Notes: a model not told the origin generated them from the letters alone. A DNA stretch of 25,176 nt from JACJXF01 sp964349045 (GCA_964349045.1 CAYGFI010000058.1:1-25176); one strand, 5' to 3'. Numbered from the stretch's first letter, positions 6,975 to 15,340 are shown. Made by a program: numbers and translations.

Positions 6975-8933
6975 ATGAAATCCACTTTGCTATTTACCAC
7001 CTTGTTCATCCTATCCCTCACTTCCGTCTACTCCCAGAGTGATAAAGTCCTAATGACAATTGGAGATCAGACTGTTAGTTTACAGGAATTTGAGAGAATC
7101 TATAAAAAAAACAATGTGGCCGGATTATACGATAAACAACCGGTTGAAGAATATCTTGATCTGTTTATAAATTTCAAGCTTAAGGTTTTGGAAGCTGAAA
7201 ACCTGGGTATGGATACGGTCGAAAGTTTTATTAAGGAACTCAAGGGTTATCGCGACCAGCTGGCAAAACCATATCTTAACGACTCTGTAACGCAGGAAGA
7301 AATGATGCGGCTTGCATACGAAAGGATGAAAACCGAAATCCGCGTTAGTCATATATTAATCCGTACAGATCAGAAAAATTCTCCTGAGGATACATTAAGA
7401 GTTTATAACAAATTATTGGAAATCAGGAACAGGGCTCTGGCGGGTGAAAGTTTCGAAAAACTTGCCAGAGAATATTCCGAGGACGAATCGGTAACGAAAA
7501 ACGGAGGTGAAATTGGCTGGATGACTGCATTTCGCACAGTCTGGGAATTTGAAAATACTATTTATAATACCCCTGTAAATCAGGTTTCCATGCCTGTCAG
7601 GACGCAATTTGGTTATCATTTAGCAAAAGTATGGGAAATTCGTCCAAGCAAAGGCAGTGTGAAGGTTGCACATATATACATCAGGGCGCCGCAGGATATG
7701 TCCCCGGAAATGAAACAGCAGGCTGAGAAAAAAATTACAGCGATCTATGATAGCCTGAAAAATGGTATCAGTTTTGCCGAGCTGGCAAAAAACAATTCAG
7801 ACGACAGAAATACAGCTGTAAATGGAGGTGAATTACAATGGTTTGGCTCCGGGCAGATGATCCCCGAATTTGAAGAAGCTGCTTTTTCGCTTAAAAAGAG
7901 TGGAGATTATTCCAAACCCGTTGAATCTTTTTATGGGTGGCATATCCTTAAACTGATTGACACCAAAGGACTTGGTACATATGAGGAGATACGACCTGAA
8001 TTGCTTTCTAAAATTTCTAATGCTCAGATGGCGCCGGTTAAAAAGAATAATTATCTGAATAAACTTAAAAAAGAATACAATTATACTTTTAATAAGCAAA
8101 ATTTCGAGAAAATAAGCGGGCTAATCGATACTACGATATTCGGTGGACAATGGAGTGATTCCCTCCTGCGGAATAATAAAGAAGTTTTATTCACTATTGA
8201 AGAAAAGAATTATACCGTTGCTGATTTTGCAACCTACTTATTTAAAAATCAGAGAAAAACCACCCCTTACAGCATCTCTGTTTACCTTAATGAGCAATTC
8301 GGAACATTTAGCGGTAATAGCCTTCAGGAATATGAAAAAGATTTGTTGGCTGATAAATACCCGGAATTCAGGTATATTCTGCAGGAATATCATGATGGTA
8401 TCCTTTTATTTGATCTGACTGATAAAATGGTATGGTCGAAAGCCGTACTGGATTCTGCCGGGCTTGAGAAATATTACCAGGAAAATAAATCCAGTTATAT
8501 TTGGGAAAAGCGGGCAGAGGTTATGATTTTCTCATGCGACAGCGCTGAAATCCTTGCCGCAGCTAAAGCTCTGGCAGTAAAATACGGTAATAAGAAAAAA
8601 TTCGGTAAGGATTTTGTACTTTCAAAACTTTGTAAAAATGACAGTATTAAAAATTGTATCGATATAATTGAAGCCCGTTTTGAAAAAGGCGACAATGAAG
8701 AGGTGGATAAGACCGGTTGGAGACTGGGAGTTGGTGATAATTTTGAGTCTGAAGGATTGTCCTCCTTTGTCTATGTCAGAAAAATCATAGAACCGGAAAT
8801 CAAAAAACTTAACGAAGCGAGAGGCCTTATTACCGCAGATTATCAGAACTATCTGGAAAAAGCCTGGGTTGCTGAATTGAGAGCGAAATATCCGGTTGAG
8901 GTGGATTATGATTTATTGAAAACCATAAAATAG
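6975..8933 (+). CDS. Periplasmic peptidylprolyl isomerase with two parvulin (PpiC) domains
   Basis: A 652-residue SurA/PpiD-like folding factor. The N-terminus MKSTLLFTTLFILSLTSVYS is a Sec signal peptide, probably cut before or near Gln21. Two parvulin domains follow, at about residues 122-225 (start RVSHILIRTD, then NGGEIGWM and FGYHLAKV) and 231-335 (start VKVAHIYIRA, then NGGELQWFGSGQMIPEFEEAAFSL and YGWHILKL). The roughly 300-residue C-terminal half has no domain I recognise. The frame also allows a TTG at 6969, but the ATG at 6975 gives a clean signal peptide. The stop is 4 bases before the next gene, so it is almost certainly co-transcribed with the two other chaperone genes. The likely role is folding of outer-membrane proteins in the periplasm. 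Confidence 0.9.
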   Translation: MKSTLLFTTLFILSLTSVYSQSDKVLMTIGDQTVSLQEFERIYKKNNVAGLYDKQPVEEYLDLFINFKLKVLEAENLGMDTVESFIKELKGYRDQLAKPYLNDSVTQEEMMRLAYERMKTEIRVSHILIRTDQKNSPEDTLRVYNKLLEIRNRALAGESFEKLAREYSEDESVTKNGGEIGWMTAFRTVWEFENTIYNTPVNQVSMPVRTQFGYHLAKVWEIRPSKGSVKVAHIYIRAPQDMSPEMKQQAEKKITAIYDSLKNGISFAELAKNNSDDRNTAVNGGELQWFGSGQMIPEFEEAAFSLKKSGDYSKPVESFYGWHILKLIDTKGLGTYEEIRPELLSKISNAQMAPVKKNNYLNKLKKEYNYTFNKQNFEKISGLIDTTIFGGQWSDSLLRNNKEVLFTIEEKNYTVADFATYLFKNQRKTTPYSISVYLNEQFGTFSGNSLQEYEKDLLADKYPEFRYILQEYHDGILLFDLTDKMVWSKAVLDSAGLEKYYQENKSSYIWEKRAEVMIFSCDSAEILAAAKALAVKYGNKKKFGKDFVLSKLCKNDSIKNCIDIIEARFEKGDNEEVDKTGWRLGVGDNFESEGLSSFVYVRKIIEPEIKKLNEARGLITADYQNYLEKAWVAELRAKYPVEVDYDLLKTIK

Positions 8934-8937
8934 TTTT

Positions 8938-9789
8938 ATGATCCGGAAAAATTTATTCCTGAGTTTCATTGTTTTTATTGTACTGGTATCCTGTAACAAA
9001 ATAAGCAAATCAGCACAGGAAAAACCCGTGGCCAGGGTTTACGACCTGTACCTTTATCCGTCCGATCTGGGTACGCGCATTCCGGAAGGTGTATCCAGGG
9101 AAGATAGCACAAGGATAGCCCGCAGGTTGATTGAAGAATGGGTGCGGGAGAAACTGTTATTAATCAGAGCGGAACAGTATCTTTCTGAAGAACAGAAAAA
9201 TGTGCAAAAGCAAATTGAGGAATATCGTTCATCTCTGCTGACTTTCAAATACAAACAAAGACTTTTGTCTCAAAATCTGGATACTGTCGTAAATGATCTG
9301 GATCTGCAATCTTTTTATGACCAGAATTCATCAAATTATATTCTCGACACTGATGTTGTTAAAGTTAATTATGTGAAAGTTTCACTTGATGCTCCGCAGG
9401 TTTCCGATGTGAAACGCTGGTATAAATCAGAACTGCCGGAGGATTTGGATAATCTCGAAAAATATTGCATCACTTATGCAAACAATTATATGATTCACGG
9501 AGAGCAATGGTTCCGGTTTTCGAATCTTATAAACGCAACACCACTAAAAGTTACAAATCCGGTTAATTTTTTGAATTCAAATAAAAACATTGAAATAAAA
9601 GATTCGGCTTTTTATTACTTTATCCATATCATTGACAGGGTAAAAGAAGGACAGGTGGCTCCGCTGAGTCTGGTTCAGGATGATATCCGAAGTGTTATCA
9701 TTAACAAGCGAAAGATCAAATTTATGGAGGATTTGGAGAATTCCGTTTACCAGGACGGTCGTGCCAAAAATAAAGTAGAAATTTACTAA
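8938..9789 (+). CDS. SurA-like periplasmic lipoprotein chaperone
   Basis: A 283-residue predicted lipoprotein. The signal MIRKNLFLSFIVFIVLVSC ends in a lipobox with Cys19 followed by Asn. The mature part is helical and charged, with LIEEWVREKLLLIRAEQYL resembling the N-terminal chaperone segment of SurA/PpiD proteins. I see no complete parvulin domain: the usual NGGEIG and FGYHL motifs are absent, although the C-terminus (FYYFIHIIDRVKEGQVAPLSLVQDDIRSVI) looks like the tail of one. It is probably a chaperone without isomerase activity, anchored to a membrane by lipid. It lies between two parvulin genes with 4- and 10-base gaps, which supports a shared role in outer-membrane protein assembly. 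Confidence 0.78.
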   Translation: MIRKNLFLSFIVFIVLVSCNKISKSAQEKPVARVYDLYLYPSDLGTRIPEGVSREDSTRIARRLIEEWVREKLLLIRAEQYLSEEQKNVQKQIEEYRSSLLTFKYKQRLLSQNLDTVVNDLDLQSFYDQNSSNYILDTDVVKVNYVKVSLDAPQVSDVKRWYKSELPEDLDNLEKYCITYANNYMIHGEQWFRFSNLINATPLKVTNPVNFLNSNKNIEIKDSAFYYFIHIIDRVKEGQVAPLSLVQDDIRSVIINKRKIKFMEDLENSVYQDGRAKNKVEIY

Positions 9790-9799
9790 TGCAACAAAA

Positions 9800-11155
9800 A
9801 TGAACCATCTCATAAAAAGATTTTTTTTTCCCGGAGTCTCGTTAATATTTTCAATTCTGAGTATTAATGCACAGAGCTTTATAATCGACCGGGTGGTTGC
9901 AGTGGTGGGCGACTATACTATTTTACAATCGGACATTGAACAGCAATACCTTCAATACAGGGCTCAGGGACAAACTGTTCCCGATATGAAATGCCTGATT
10001 TTTAAAGAATTCCTTGAAGAAAAGCTTCTTTTAAACCAGGCTAAGATTGATAGTATACAGATTTCCGAATCCAGTGTAGAGATGCAACTCGATCAGCGGC
10101 TTAAGTATTTTATCAATCAGATCGGCTCCCAGGAAGAACTCGAAGCTTATTTCAATAAAACTATTTTGCAAATCAAAGATGATTTCAGAGACATGATCAG
10201 GGACCAGATGTTGACCCAGGAGATGCAGAAAGGAATTACAGGAAGTGTAAAGATCACCCCGTCAGAAGTAAAGGCGTTTTTTAACAGCATCCCAAAAGAC
10301 AGTATCCCTAATATCGATGCCCAGGTTGAAATGGAGCAGATTGTGGTCTACCCAAAATTAGGTGATGATGCTGTTTTTGAAGTAAGGGAGAAGCTTCTCG
10401 AGCTTCGCAAAAGGGTTATGGAAGGTGAAAGTTTTGAAACTCTCGCTATTCTTTATTCTTCAGACGGATCGGCATCAAATGGAGGAGAAATAGGATACAT
10501 GAGCAAGGGGGAATTGGACGCAGAATATGCAAAAGTAGCTTTCAGCCTCAAAAAAGGTCAGGTATCAAAAATCGTTGAATCCCAATTTGGATACCATCTT
10601 ATTCAACTTATCGATCGTAAAGACGACAGGGTCAATACAAGGCATATACTAATGAATCCACGCATTACCCCTGATTCAAGGAAAAAAGCTACAGAACGGC
10701 TCGACAGTGTGCTGGTACTAATTCGCTCCGATAGTATGAACTTTGGAACGGCTGCCCGGTATTTTTCAGAAGATAAAAACACAAGCCTCAACAAAGGCCT
10801 TCTGGTAAATCCTTATGACAATTCCTCACTTTTTGAATTGAAACAACTGGATTCAAAAGATTATCTGATTGTCCGGGATATGAAGATCGGAGAAATTTCA
10901 AATCCCTATGAAACCATTAATGAAAATGGTAAAACTCTATATAAAATTGTCAGGCTCAAATCAAAAACTGATCCTCACAAGGCGAATTTGAAACAGGATT
11001 ATACACTCCTGCAGAATATGGCTCTGGCTGAGAAAAAAGGGCGGGTAATCCAGGAATGGATTCGTGAAAAACAAAGCGAGACCTATATTCATATCGATGA
11101 AAGTTTAAATGAATGTGATTTTCTAAAGAAAGGCTGGCTGGAAGCAACCAATTGA
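9800..11155 (+). CDS. surA: SurA-type peptidylprolyl isomerase / outer-membrane protein chaperone
   Basis: A 451-residue SurA homologue. The signal peptide runs to about Ala24 (SILSINA), and the mature protein begins with the SurA signature FIIDRVVAVVGDYTILQSDIEQQ. The SurA N-terminal helical domain spans about 25-160. The first parvulin domain (176-273) keeps the family motifs: VEMEQIVVYP, SNGGEIGYMSKGELDAEYAKVAFSL and FGYHLIQLIDR. The second (about 279-385, starting RHILMNP) is degenerate, with NKG in place of NGG, so only the first may be catalytic. SurA proteins escort unfolded beta-barrel proteins to the BAM machinery. The gene follows the lipoprotein gene by 10 bases and precedes the OstA-like gene, the order often seen in Bacteroidota. 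Confidence 0.9.
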   Translation: MNHLIKRFFFPGVSLIFSILSINAQSFIIDRVVAVVGDYTILQSDIEQQYLQYRAQGQTVPDMKCLIFKEFLEEKLLLNQAKIDSIQISESSVEMQLDQRLKYFINQIGSQEELEAYFNKTILQIKDDFRDMIRDQMLTQEMQKGITGSVKITPSEVKAFFNSIPKDSIPNIDAQVEMEQIVVYPKLGDDAVFEVREKLLELRKRVMEGESFETLAILYSSDGSASNGGEIGYMSKGELDAEYAKVAFSLKKGQVSKIVESQFGYHLIQLIDRKDDRVNTRHILMNPRITPDSRKKATERLDSVLVLIRSDSMNFGTAARYFSEDKNTSLNKGLLVNPYDNSSLFELKQLDSKDYLIVRDMKIGEISNPYETINENGKTLYKIVRLKSKTDPHKANLKQDYTLLQNMALAEKKGRVIQEWIREKQSETYIHIDESLNECDFLKKGWLEATN

Positions 11156-11181
11156 TAGCCTGCCTGTCAACTTTCCGAATA

Positions 11182-12705
11182 ATGGGAAGAAAAGTCTCTC
11201 ATAATCCTGTTCTCCGCATCTTCCTCATTTTAACAATGTGGCAGAGTGGAATTATACTTGCCCAGGATACCAAAATAATTATTATTGATAATGCTGACAT
11301 TACAGAGTTTGATAATACCGGGGGAGTTCAACGGTCCAGGCTCCTGGGTAATGTAAAATTCAATCACGGTGATGCTTTTATGTCGTGCGATAGCGCTCAC
11401 TTTTTTCCGGAACAGAATTTGTTGAATGCCTTCAGCAAGGTTCATATCTGGCGTGGAGATACTTTGGATCTTTATGGCGACTTCCTTAAATATAAAGGCA
11501 ATGACAGAAAAGCTGAAATACGCAGAAACGTCACACTCGATGATACCGAGAACCACCTTACCACTGACAATATTGACTATGATCTGAATAATGACCTGGG
11601 TTATTATTTTAACGGGGGAAGAATAGAAAATGGTGAAAACACGCTGATAAGTAATTACGGATATTATTATTCAAGAGAGAAACTGTTTTTCTTTAAAGAT
11701 TCGGTGATTATTACCAATCCTGATTATATCATGTATTCCGATACTCTCAAATATAATACGGTATCGAAAGTAGCCTATTTTCTCGGCCCTACCGACATAA
11801 TAAGTGATGAGAATTTTATTTATTGCGAAAACGGCTGGTACGATACGGAAAGAAACATATCCCAGTTTAATAAAAATGCTTTCCTGCAAAACAAAGAGAA
11901 AATTCTCAAAGGAGACAGTATTTATTACGAAAGGGAATCCGGACTGGGTAAAGCATTTATAAATGTTGAACTTATCGATACAGTGCAAAACCTGGTTTTG
12001 TTGGGAAATTATGCCATTTATGAAGAGATTTCGGAATATGCCATGCTCACAGATAGTGCGCTTATGATACAGATTGACAATAGAGACAGCCTGTTTATTC
12101 ATGCCGATACTATTAAATCGGTAGCTGACACGATCCCTGAAAAAAAACTGATTAAGGCATATAACCATGTTAAGATTTATCGCAGCGATCTGCAGGGTAA
12201 GTGCGATTCGCTGGTATATGCAGAGGCTGACTCAATTTTCCGGTTATTTGGGGAACCCGTTTTATGGTCGGAAGAGAACCAGCTCACGGCCGAATTTATT
12301 TCTATTGAAACGCGTGCTTCCGCCCTGTATAAAATTGATATGAAAAGCGCTGCTTTTATAATATCTATGGAAGATACAAGCCGCTATAATCAAATCAAAG
12401 GGAGAGATATGCAAGGTTGGTTCAAAAACAACCAGCTATATCTTATAGATGTAAATGGTAATGGACAGACGGTTTATTACGCCAAGGATAAAGGCGAACT
12501 GCAAGGGGTCAATAAAGCCGAAAGTGCGACTCTTAAAATATACCTGAAAGAAAAAAAGATTGACAGGATTAATTTCGTCACAAAACCCGATGCCACTTAC
12601 TATCCCCTGGAGAAATTTCCACCTGCCGATTCGAGGCTGGAGAATTTCAGATGGTTTGGAGAATACAGGCCTGTGAGCCGTTATGATACCTTTCGCTGGA
12701 AGTAA
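11182..12705 (+). CDS. OstA/LptA-like protein (LPS transport or outer-membrane biogenesis)
   Basis: A 507-residue protein from the ATG at 11182. That start gives a good signal peptide: a basic MGRKV start, the hydrophobic LRIFLILTMWQSGIILA and cleavage near AQ. The frame also allows a TTG at 11152 overlapping the surA stop, but this would add 10 residues before the signal. The mature part begins IIIIDNADITEFD, then LLGNVKFNHGDAFMSCDSAHFFPEQN, the OstA/LptA beta-jellyroll pattern, and similar strand repeats (SDTLKYNT, GDSIYYE, CDSLVYAEADSIFRLFGEPVLW) continue through the protein. OstA-fold proteins bridge LPS between inner and outer membranes. Its position after surA supports an envelope role. 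Whether it acts as LptA or as a different periplasmic bridge cannot be read from sequence. Confidence 0.85.
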   Translation: MGRKVSHNPVLRIFLILTMWQSGIILAQDTKIIIIDNADITEFDNTGGVQRSRLLGNVKFNHGDAFMSCDSAHFFPEQNLLNAFSKVHIWRGDTLDLYGDFLKYKGNDRKAEIRRNVTLDDTENHLTTDNIDYDLNNDLGYYFNGGRIENGENTLISNYGYYYSREKLFFFKDSVIITNPDYIMYSDTLKYNTVSKVAYFLGPTDIISDENFIYCENGWYDTERNISQFNKNAFLQNKEKILKGDSIYYERESGLGKAFINVELIDTVQNLVLLGNYAIYEEISEYAMLTDSALMIQIDNRDSLFIHADTIKSVADTIPEKKLIKAYNHVKIYRSDLQGKCDSLVYAEADSIFRLFGEPVLWSEENQLTAEFISIETRASALYKIDMKSAAFIISMEDTSRYNQIKGRDMQGWFKNNQLYLIDVNGNGQTVYYAKDKGELQGVNKAESATLKIYLKEKKIDRINFVTKPDATYYPLEKFPPADSRLENFRWFGEYRPVSRYDTFRWK

Positions 12706-12727
12706 AAAAAAAGCGCCGGAAGGCGCT
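12704..12727 (-). terminator. Intrinsic terminator of the small acidic protein gene
   Basis: AGCGCC (12712-12717) and GGCGCT (12722-12727) form a six-base-pair GC-rich stem around a GGAA tetraloop. On the minus strand the stem is followed by a run of nine T, so it terminates the gene ending at 12742. On the plus strand, after the OstA-like gene, the hairpin could also act, but the following sequence is less U-rich. Confidence 0.8.
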
Positions 12728-12741
12728 GTTAAATAATACTT

Positions 12742-12963
12742 TTAGTACTCATCTTCATTAAAGAAGAAGTCGTCCTTACTTGGATAATCGGGCCAGATAT
12801 CTTCAATACTTTCATAAATATCTCCTTCGTCCTCAATTTCCTGAAGATTTTCGATCACTTCCAATGGCGCACCCGAGCGAATCGCGTAATCGATAAGTTC
12901 TTCTTTTGTTGCAGGCCAGGGAGCATCCTCAAGTTTTGAAGCCAGTTCAAGTGTCCAATACAT
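12742..12963 (-). CDS. Small acidic conserved protein (DUF2795 family)
   Basis: A 73-residue, strongly acidic protein with no membrane segment. The pattern MYWTLELASKLEDAPWPATKEE, followed by LIDYAIRSGAPLEVIENLQEI and an acidic tail ending FFFNEDEY, matches a DUF2795-type protein that is highly conserved across Bacteroidota. Its function is not known to me. It is monocistronic: an exact TTG-N19-TATATTTG promoter lies just upstream and a GC-rich hairpin terminator just downstream. Conservation with a private promoter and terminator suggests a steadily expressed core function. The W-P-A-T-K-E-E-L segment is the region that DUF2795 proteins share. Confidence 0.85.
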   Translation of the reverse strand: MYWTLELASKLEDAPWPATKEELIDYAIRSGAPLEVIENLQEIEDEGDIYESIEDIWPDYPSKDDFFFNEDEY

Positions 12964-13008
12964 AATAAATATCTTAAAACTTTATTTAGTCTATTTCTTA
13001 ATTTTGCG

Positions 13009-13038
13009 CAAATATATAAACTTTTTCCATATTTACAA
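13009..13038 (-). promoter_or_regulatory. Bacteroidota-type promoter for the small acidic protein gene
   Basis: On the minus strand TTG (13038-13036), a 19-base spacer and TATATTTG (13016-13009) match the -33 / -7 consensus TTG-N19-TAnnTTTG. The -7 element ends 46 bases before the ATG at 12963. The TTG is the last sense codon of the adenosyltransferase gene. Confidence 0.62.
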
Positions 13039-13587
13039 CCCCGGCTTCCAGGGAATTTCCTCAGCCTTTAACTCTTTGGTAATCAGCCTGGACAGCACGA
13101 ATAAGAAGTCTGATAGACGGTTAAGATACTTAATTACAAGCGGATCGGTAGGGGAAGTTTCTGCCATAAGAATGGTTTTTCTTTCCGCTCTCCTGCAAAT
13201 AGTCCTGGCAATATGGCAATGAGATACTGTAGGGTGTCCCCCGGGAAGTACAAATGACCGAAGCGGAGGCAATTTTTCCTCCATGATGTCAATCTCTTTT
13301 TCGAGGAATATTATATCCTTTTCCACTATGCGCGGGAGTCCTTCTTCAAATTTTTTACCATCAGCGGCAAGAAGCGATGCCGCCACCATAAGCCGGTCCT
13401 GTATCCTTATCAGTAAGTTCCGGTAATATTCGTGTTGTATTGAATCCCTTAGCAATCCGCAATAAGCGATCAATTCATCCACCGTACCATAAGCCTCAAT
13501 TCTTGCGTCAGATTTTAAAACTCTCTTTCCTCCTATCAATGAGGTTTTTCCAGCATCACCGGTTTTGGTGTATATTTTCATTGCCAC
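13033..13587 (-). CDS. Cob(I)yrinic acid a,c-diamide adenosyltransferase, PduO type
   Basis: A 184-residue PduO/MMAB-type ATP:cob(I)alamin adenosyltransferase, which transfers the adenosyl group of ATP to cobalt to make coenzyme B12. The N-terminal KIYTKTGDAGKTSLIGG ATP loop is intact, followed by SDARIEAYGTVDELIAYCGLL. The C-terminal helices carry CHIARTICRRAERKTI (the conserved arginines) and LNRLSDFLFVLSRL. Length is typical. Two starts are possible two codons apart (13587 and 13581); the second gives MKIYTKTGD, which is closer to family N-termini. It sits 5 bases after the ABC ATPase gene, so they are co-transcribed. No B12-dependent enzyme or cobalamin riboswitch is visible nearby. Confidence 0.93.
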   Translation of the reverse strand: MAMKIYTKTGDAGKTSLIGGKRVLKSDARIEAYGTVDELIAYCGLLRDSIQHEYYRNLLIRIQDRLMVAASLLAADGKKFEEGLPRIVEKDIIFLEKEIDIMEEKLPPLRSFVLPGGHPTVSHCHIARTICRRAERKTILMAETSPTDPLVIKYLNRLSDFLFVLSRLITKELKAEEIPWKPGL

Positions 13588-13592
13588 AACAT

Positions 13593-14309
13593 TTAGCCCG
13601 GAACAGACCTCTCAATATTATGTTCATTTATTACATCGGAATCGATAAACCCGTCTTTCAAGCGAATGATACGTTGTGCATGCCTGGCTATTTCCTCCTC
13701 ATGGGTAACCACGATCATGGTATTTCCCCGCCGGTGAATTTCATCGAAAAGATTCATTATATCAACAGAAGTCTTCGAATCAAGGTTACCGGTCGGTTCA
13801 TCAGCCAGAATTATCGAAGGATTATTAACCATAGCCCTGGCAACAGCCACCCTTTGCCTTTGTCCGCCGGAAAGTTCATTCGGCTTATGATGGGAACGAT
13901 CAGAAAGAGCAACATCTTCGATTACTTTTTTCGCTCTTTCAATCCTGTCAGCCTTATTCTTACCGGCATAAATTAGCGGCAGCATAACATTTTCAAGCGC
14001 AGTATAACGGGGGAGAAGATTAAAAGTCTGAAATACAAATCCGATTTCACTGTTCCTGATTTCAGCCAGATCATTATCCTCCATTTTACTAACATCTGTA
14101 CCGTTAAGTATATATTTTCCGCTGGTTGCAGTATCAAGACAGCCCAGAAGATTCATCAGCGTGGATTTTCCGGAGCCAGAAGGGCCCATGACAGCAACGT
14201 ATTCATTTCTTTTTATTTCGAGAGAAATAGATTGCAAGGCCCTTACAACGATAGTTCCTATCATGTAATTCTTAACCACATCCTCCAGGTGTATTATTGT
14301 GTCGTTCAT
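13593..14309 (-). CDS. ABC transporter ATP-binding protein, LolD/MacB type
   Basis: A 238-residue ATPase of the MacB/LolD/FtsE class. Walker A is GPSGSGKST (42-50), the Q-loop FVFQTFNLLPRYTALENV (91-108), the signature LSGGQRQRVAVARAM (146-160), Walker B IILADEPTGNLDS (167-178) and the H-loop VVTHEEE (200-206). The GNLDS wording and the NLLPRYTALENVMLPL segment are typical of lipoprotein-release or macrolide/peptide-efflux ATPases rather than solute importers. No permease gene lies nearby, so it must work with a FtsX/MacB-like permease encoded elsewhere. Its stop is 5 bases before the adenosyltransferase gene. A cobalamin link is not supported by the subfamily. Confidence 0.9.
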   Translation of the reverse strand: MNDTIIHLEDVVKNYMIGTIVVRALQSISLEIKRNEYVAVMGPSGSGKSTLMNLLGCLDTATSGKYILNGTDVSKMEDNDLAEIRNSEIGFVFQTFNLLPRYTALENVMLPLIYAGKNKADRIERAKKVIEDVALSDRSHHKPNELSGGQRQRVAVARAMVNNPSIILADEPTGNLDSKTSVDIMNLFDEIHRRGNTMIVVTHEEEIARHAQRIIRLKDGFIDSDVINEHNIERSVPG

Positions 14310-14370
14310 TTTACAAATCTTTAGATCATACGAAATTAATTATAATAACGAAAACTATGGATTTAAAGTG

Positions 14371-15153
14371 CTAAAAGTTTATCCTAAAATCTTGTTTGGG
14401 CATTCCCTTTCTGAAAAATACAATTCCCATGAAAAACAGGTCAATTGTTAATACAACATCCGGGTCAGTTTTAATTGCGTTCCAAGCATCTTCCATTCCT
14501 TGCGACCAGCGTATGTCATCAAATATGATCAGCGTTTCTTCATTCGCGTGTTTTTTGATTTCCCCGAAATATTCAAGAGTCCGGTTATAACTATGGTCTC
14601 CATCAACAAATACCATAAGCGGGTGATTTGCTTTCTGTAAAAGTCCCGGCAGCATTTCGCCGAACGAACCCATTTTTATTATAACATTATCAACTCCTAT
14701 CTGTTCAAGTGAACCGGCCGCGAATGCCATCTTTTCATTATCGCCATCAATTGTCAGTACAAGGGATTGAGGGCAAGCCTTTGCAAGATATGCAGCGCTG
14801 ATACCAATTCCCGTGCCCAGTTCAATAATCGTTGCCGGTTTAAACTCCCTGGCCAAAGAATAGATAATACGTCCATATTTATGCCTGATGCTCGATTTCC
14901 GGACAATTTGCCCTACCCTTCTGTCCCTGTTCTTGTGCATCTTTGCTCCTGCACCCGTATCAGAAGTAATTATGTTCCTTTTATCTTCCGATAATTTCCT
15001 GCGCCAGGCTGCGATCTGTTTCAGATCTTCATCATCTTCCCGTTTCAACACCTTGTCTACCAGGTGAAAAACAAAAGGGGAATGTATTCCATATCCTCTG
15101 CGGTGAGGCGCAAATAACTTGTAATAAAGAAATCTGAAAGCGATTTTTATCAT
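14371..15153 (-). CDS. Class I SAM-dependent O-methyltransferase
   Basis: A 260-residue methyltransferase. The N-terminal segment (AFRFLYYKLFAPHRRGYGIHSPFVFHLVD) is characteristic of a Bacteroidota subgroup. Motif I is IIELGTGIGISAAYLA, the acidic end of strand 2 is LTIDGDNEKMAFA, and MVFVDGDHSYNRTLEYF and LIIFDDIRWSQGMEDAW match the metal-dependent O-methyltransferase fold (COMT-like), with acidic residues that could bind a divalent metal. The substrate is unknown. The gene is separated by about 60 bases from the ABC ATPase gene downstream and could be part of the same transcript. Upstream it faces recG across a gap containing a tandem repeat. Confidence 0.85.
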   Translation of the reverse strand: MIKIAFRFLYYKLFAPHRRGYGIHSPFVFHLVDKVLKREDDEDLKQIAAWRRKLSEDKRNIITSDTGAGAKMHKNRDRRVGQIVRKSSIRHKYGRIIYSLAREFKPATIIELGTGIGISAAYLAKACPQSLVLTIDGDNEKMAFAAGSLEQIGVDNVIIKMGSFGEMLPGLLQKANHPLMVFVDGDHSYNRTLEYFGEIKKHANEETLIIFDDIRWSQGMEDAWNAIKTDPDVVLTIDLFFMGIVFFRKGMPKQDFRINF

Positions 15154-15243
15154 GCCGGATATTAGACAATAAAAATAAGGAAATTATTCATTGTTTGGGA
15201 AATTTTGATTTTGAGGGAAGAGTTAACTGGGAACATCTAAGAC

Positions 15244-15340
15244 TCCTTCTCCCTTCTCCCTTCTCCCTTCTCACTTCTCACTTCTCACTTCTCACTTCTC
15301 ACCTCTCACTTAACTCACTTTACTCACTATACTCACTATT
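15244..15340. repeat. Short tandem repeat, 7-mer changing to 9-mer units
   Basis: Reading the plus strand after a CTCCTTCT lead, there are three CCCTTCT units, four CACTTCT, one CACCTCT, then nine-base variants CACTTAACT, CACTTTACT, CACTATACT and a last partial CACTATT. One strand is nearly all pyrimidine. It lies between the divergent O-methyltransferase and recG genes, in non-coding sequence. The graded change of unit suggests slippage followed by drift. It has no unique spacers and is not CRISPR. Confidence 0.9.

Noticed and set aside
11671..12168. 165-codon frame opposite the OstA-like gene
   Set aside because: Antisense shadow of a gene with a signal peptide and OstA pattern; no independent support.
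13440..13976. 178-codon frame on the plus strand across the adenosyltransferase and ABC genes
   Set aside because: It spans the junction of two well supported minus-strand genes and has no recognisable domain.
13588..14370. Cobalamin riboswitch near the adenosyltransferase gene
   Set aside because: No non-coding leader of sufficient length exists upstream of the gene, which lies 5 bases after the ABC ATPase gene, and no B12-box-like element was recognised in the 61-base gap beyond it.
15244..15340. CRISPR array
   Set aside because: Units are only 7 to 9 bases, directly adjoining and without unique spacers; there are no cas genes.
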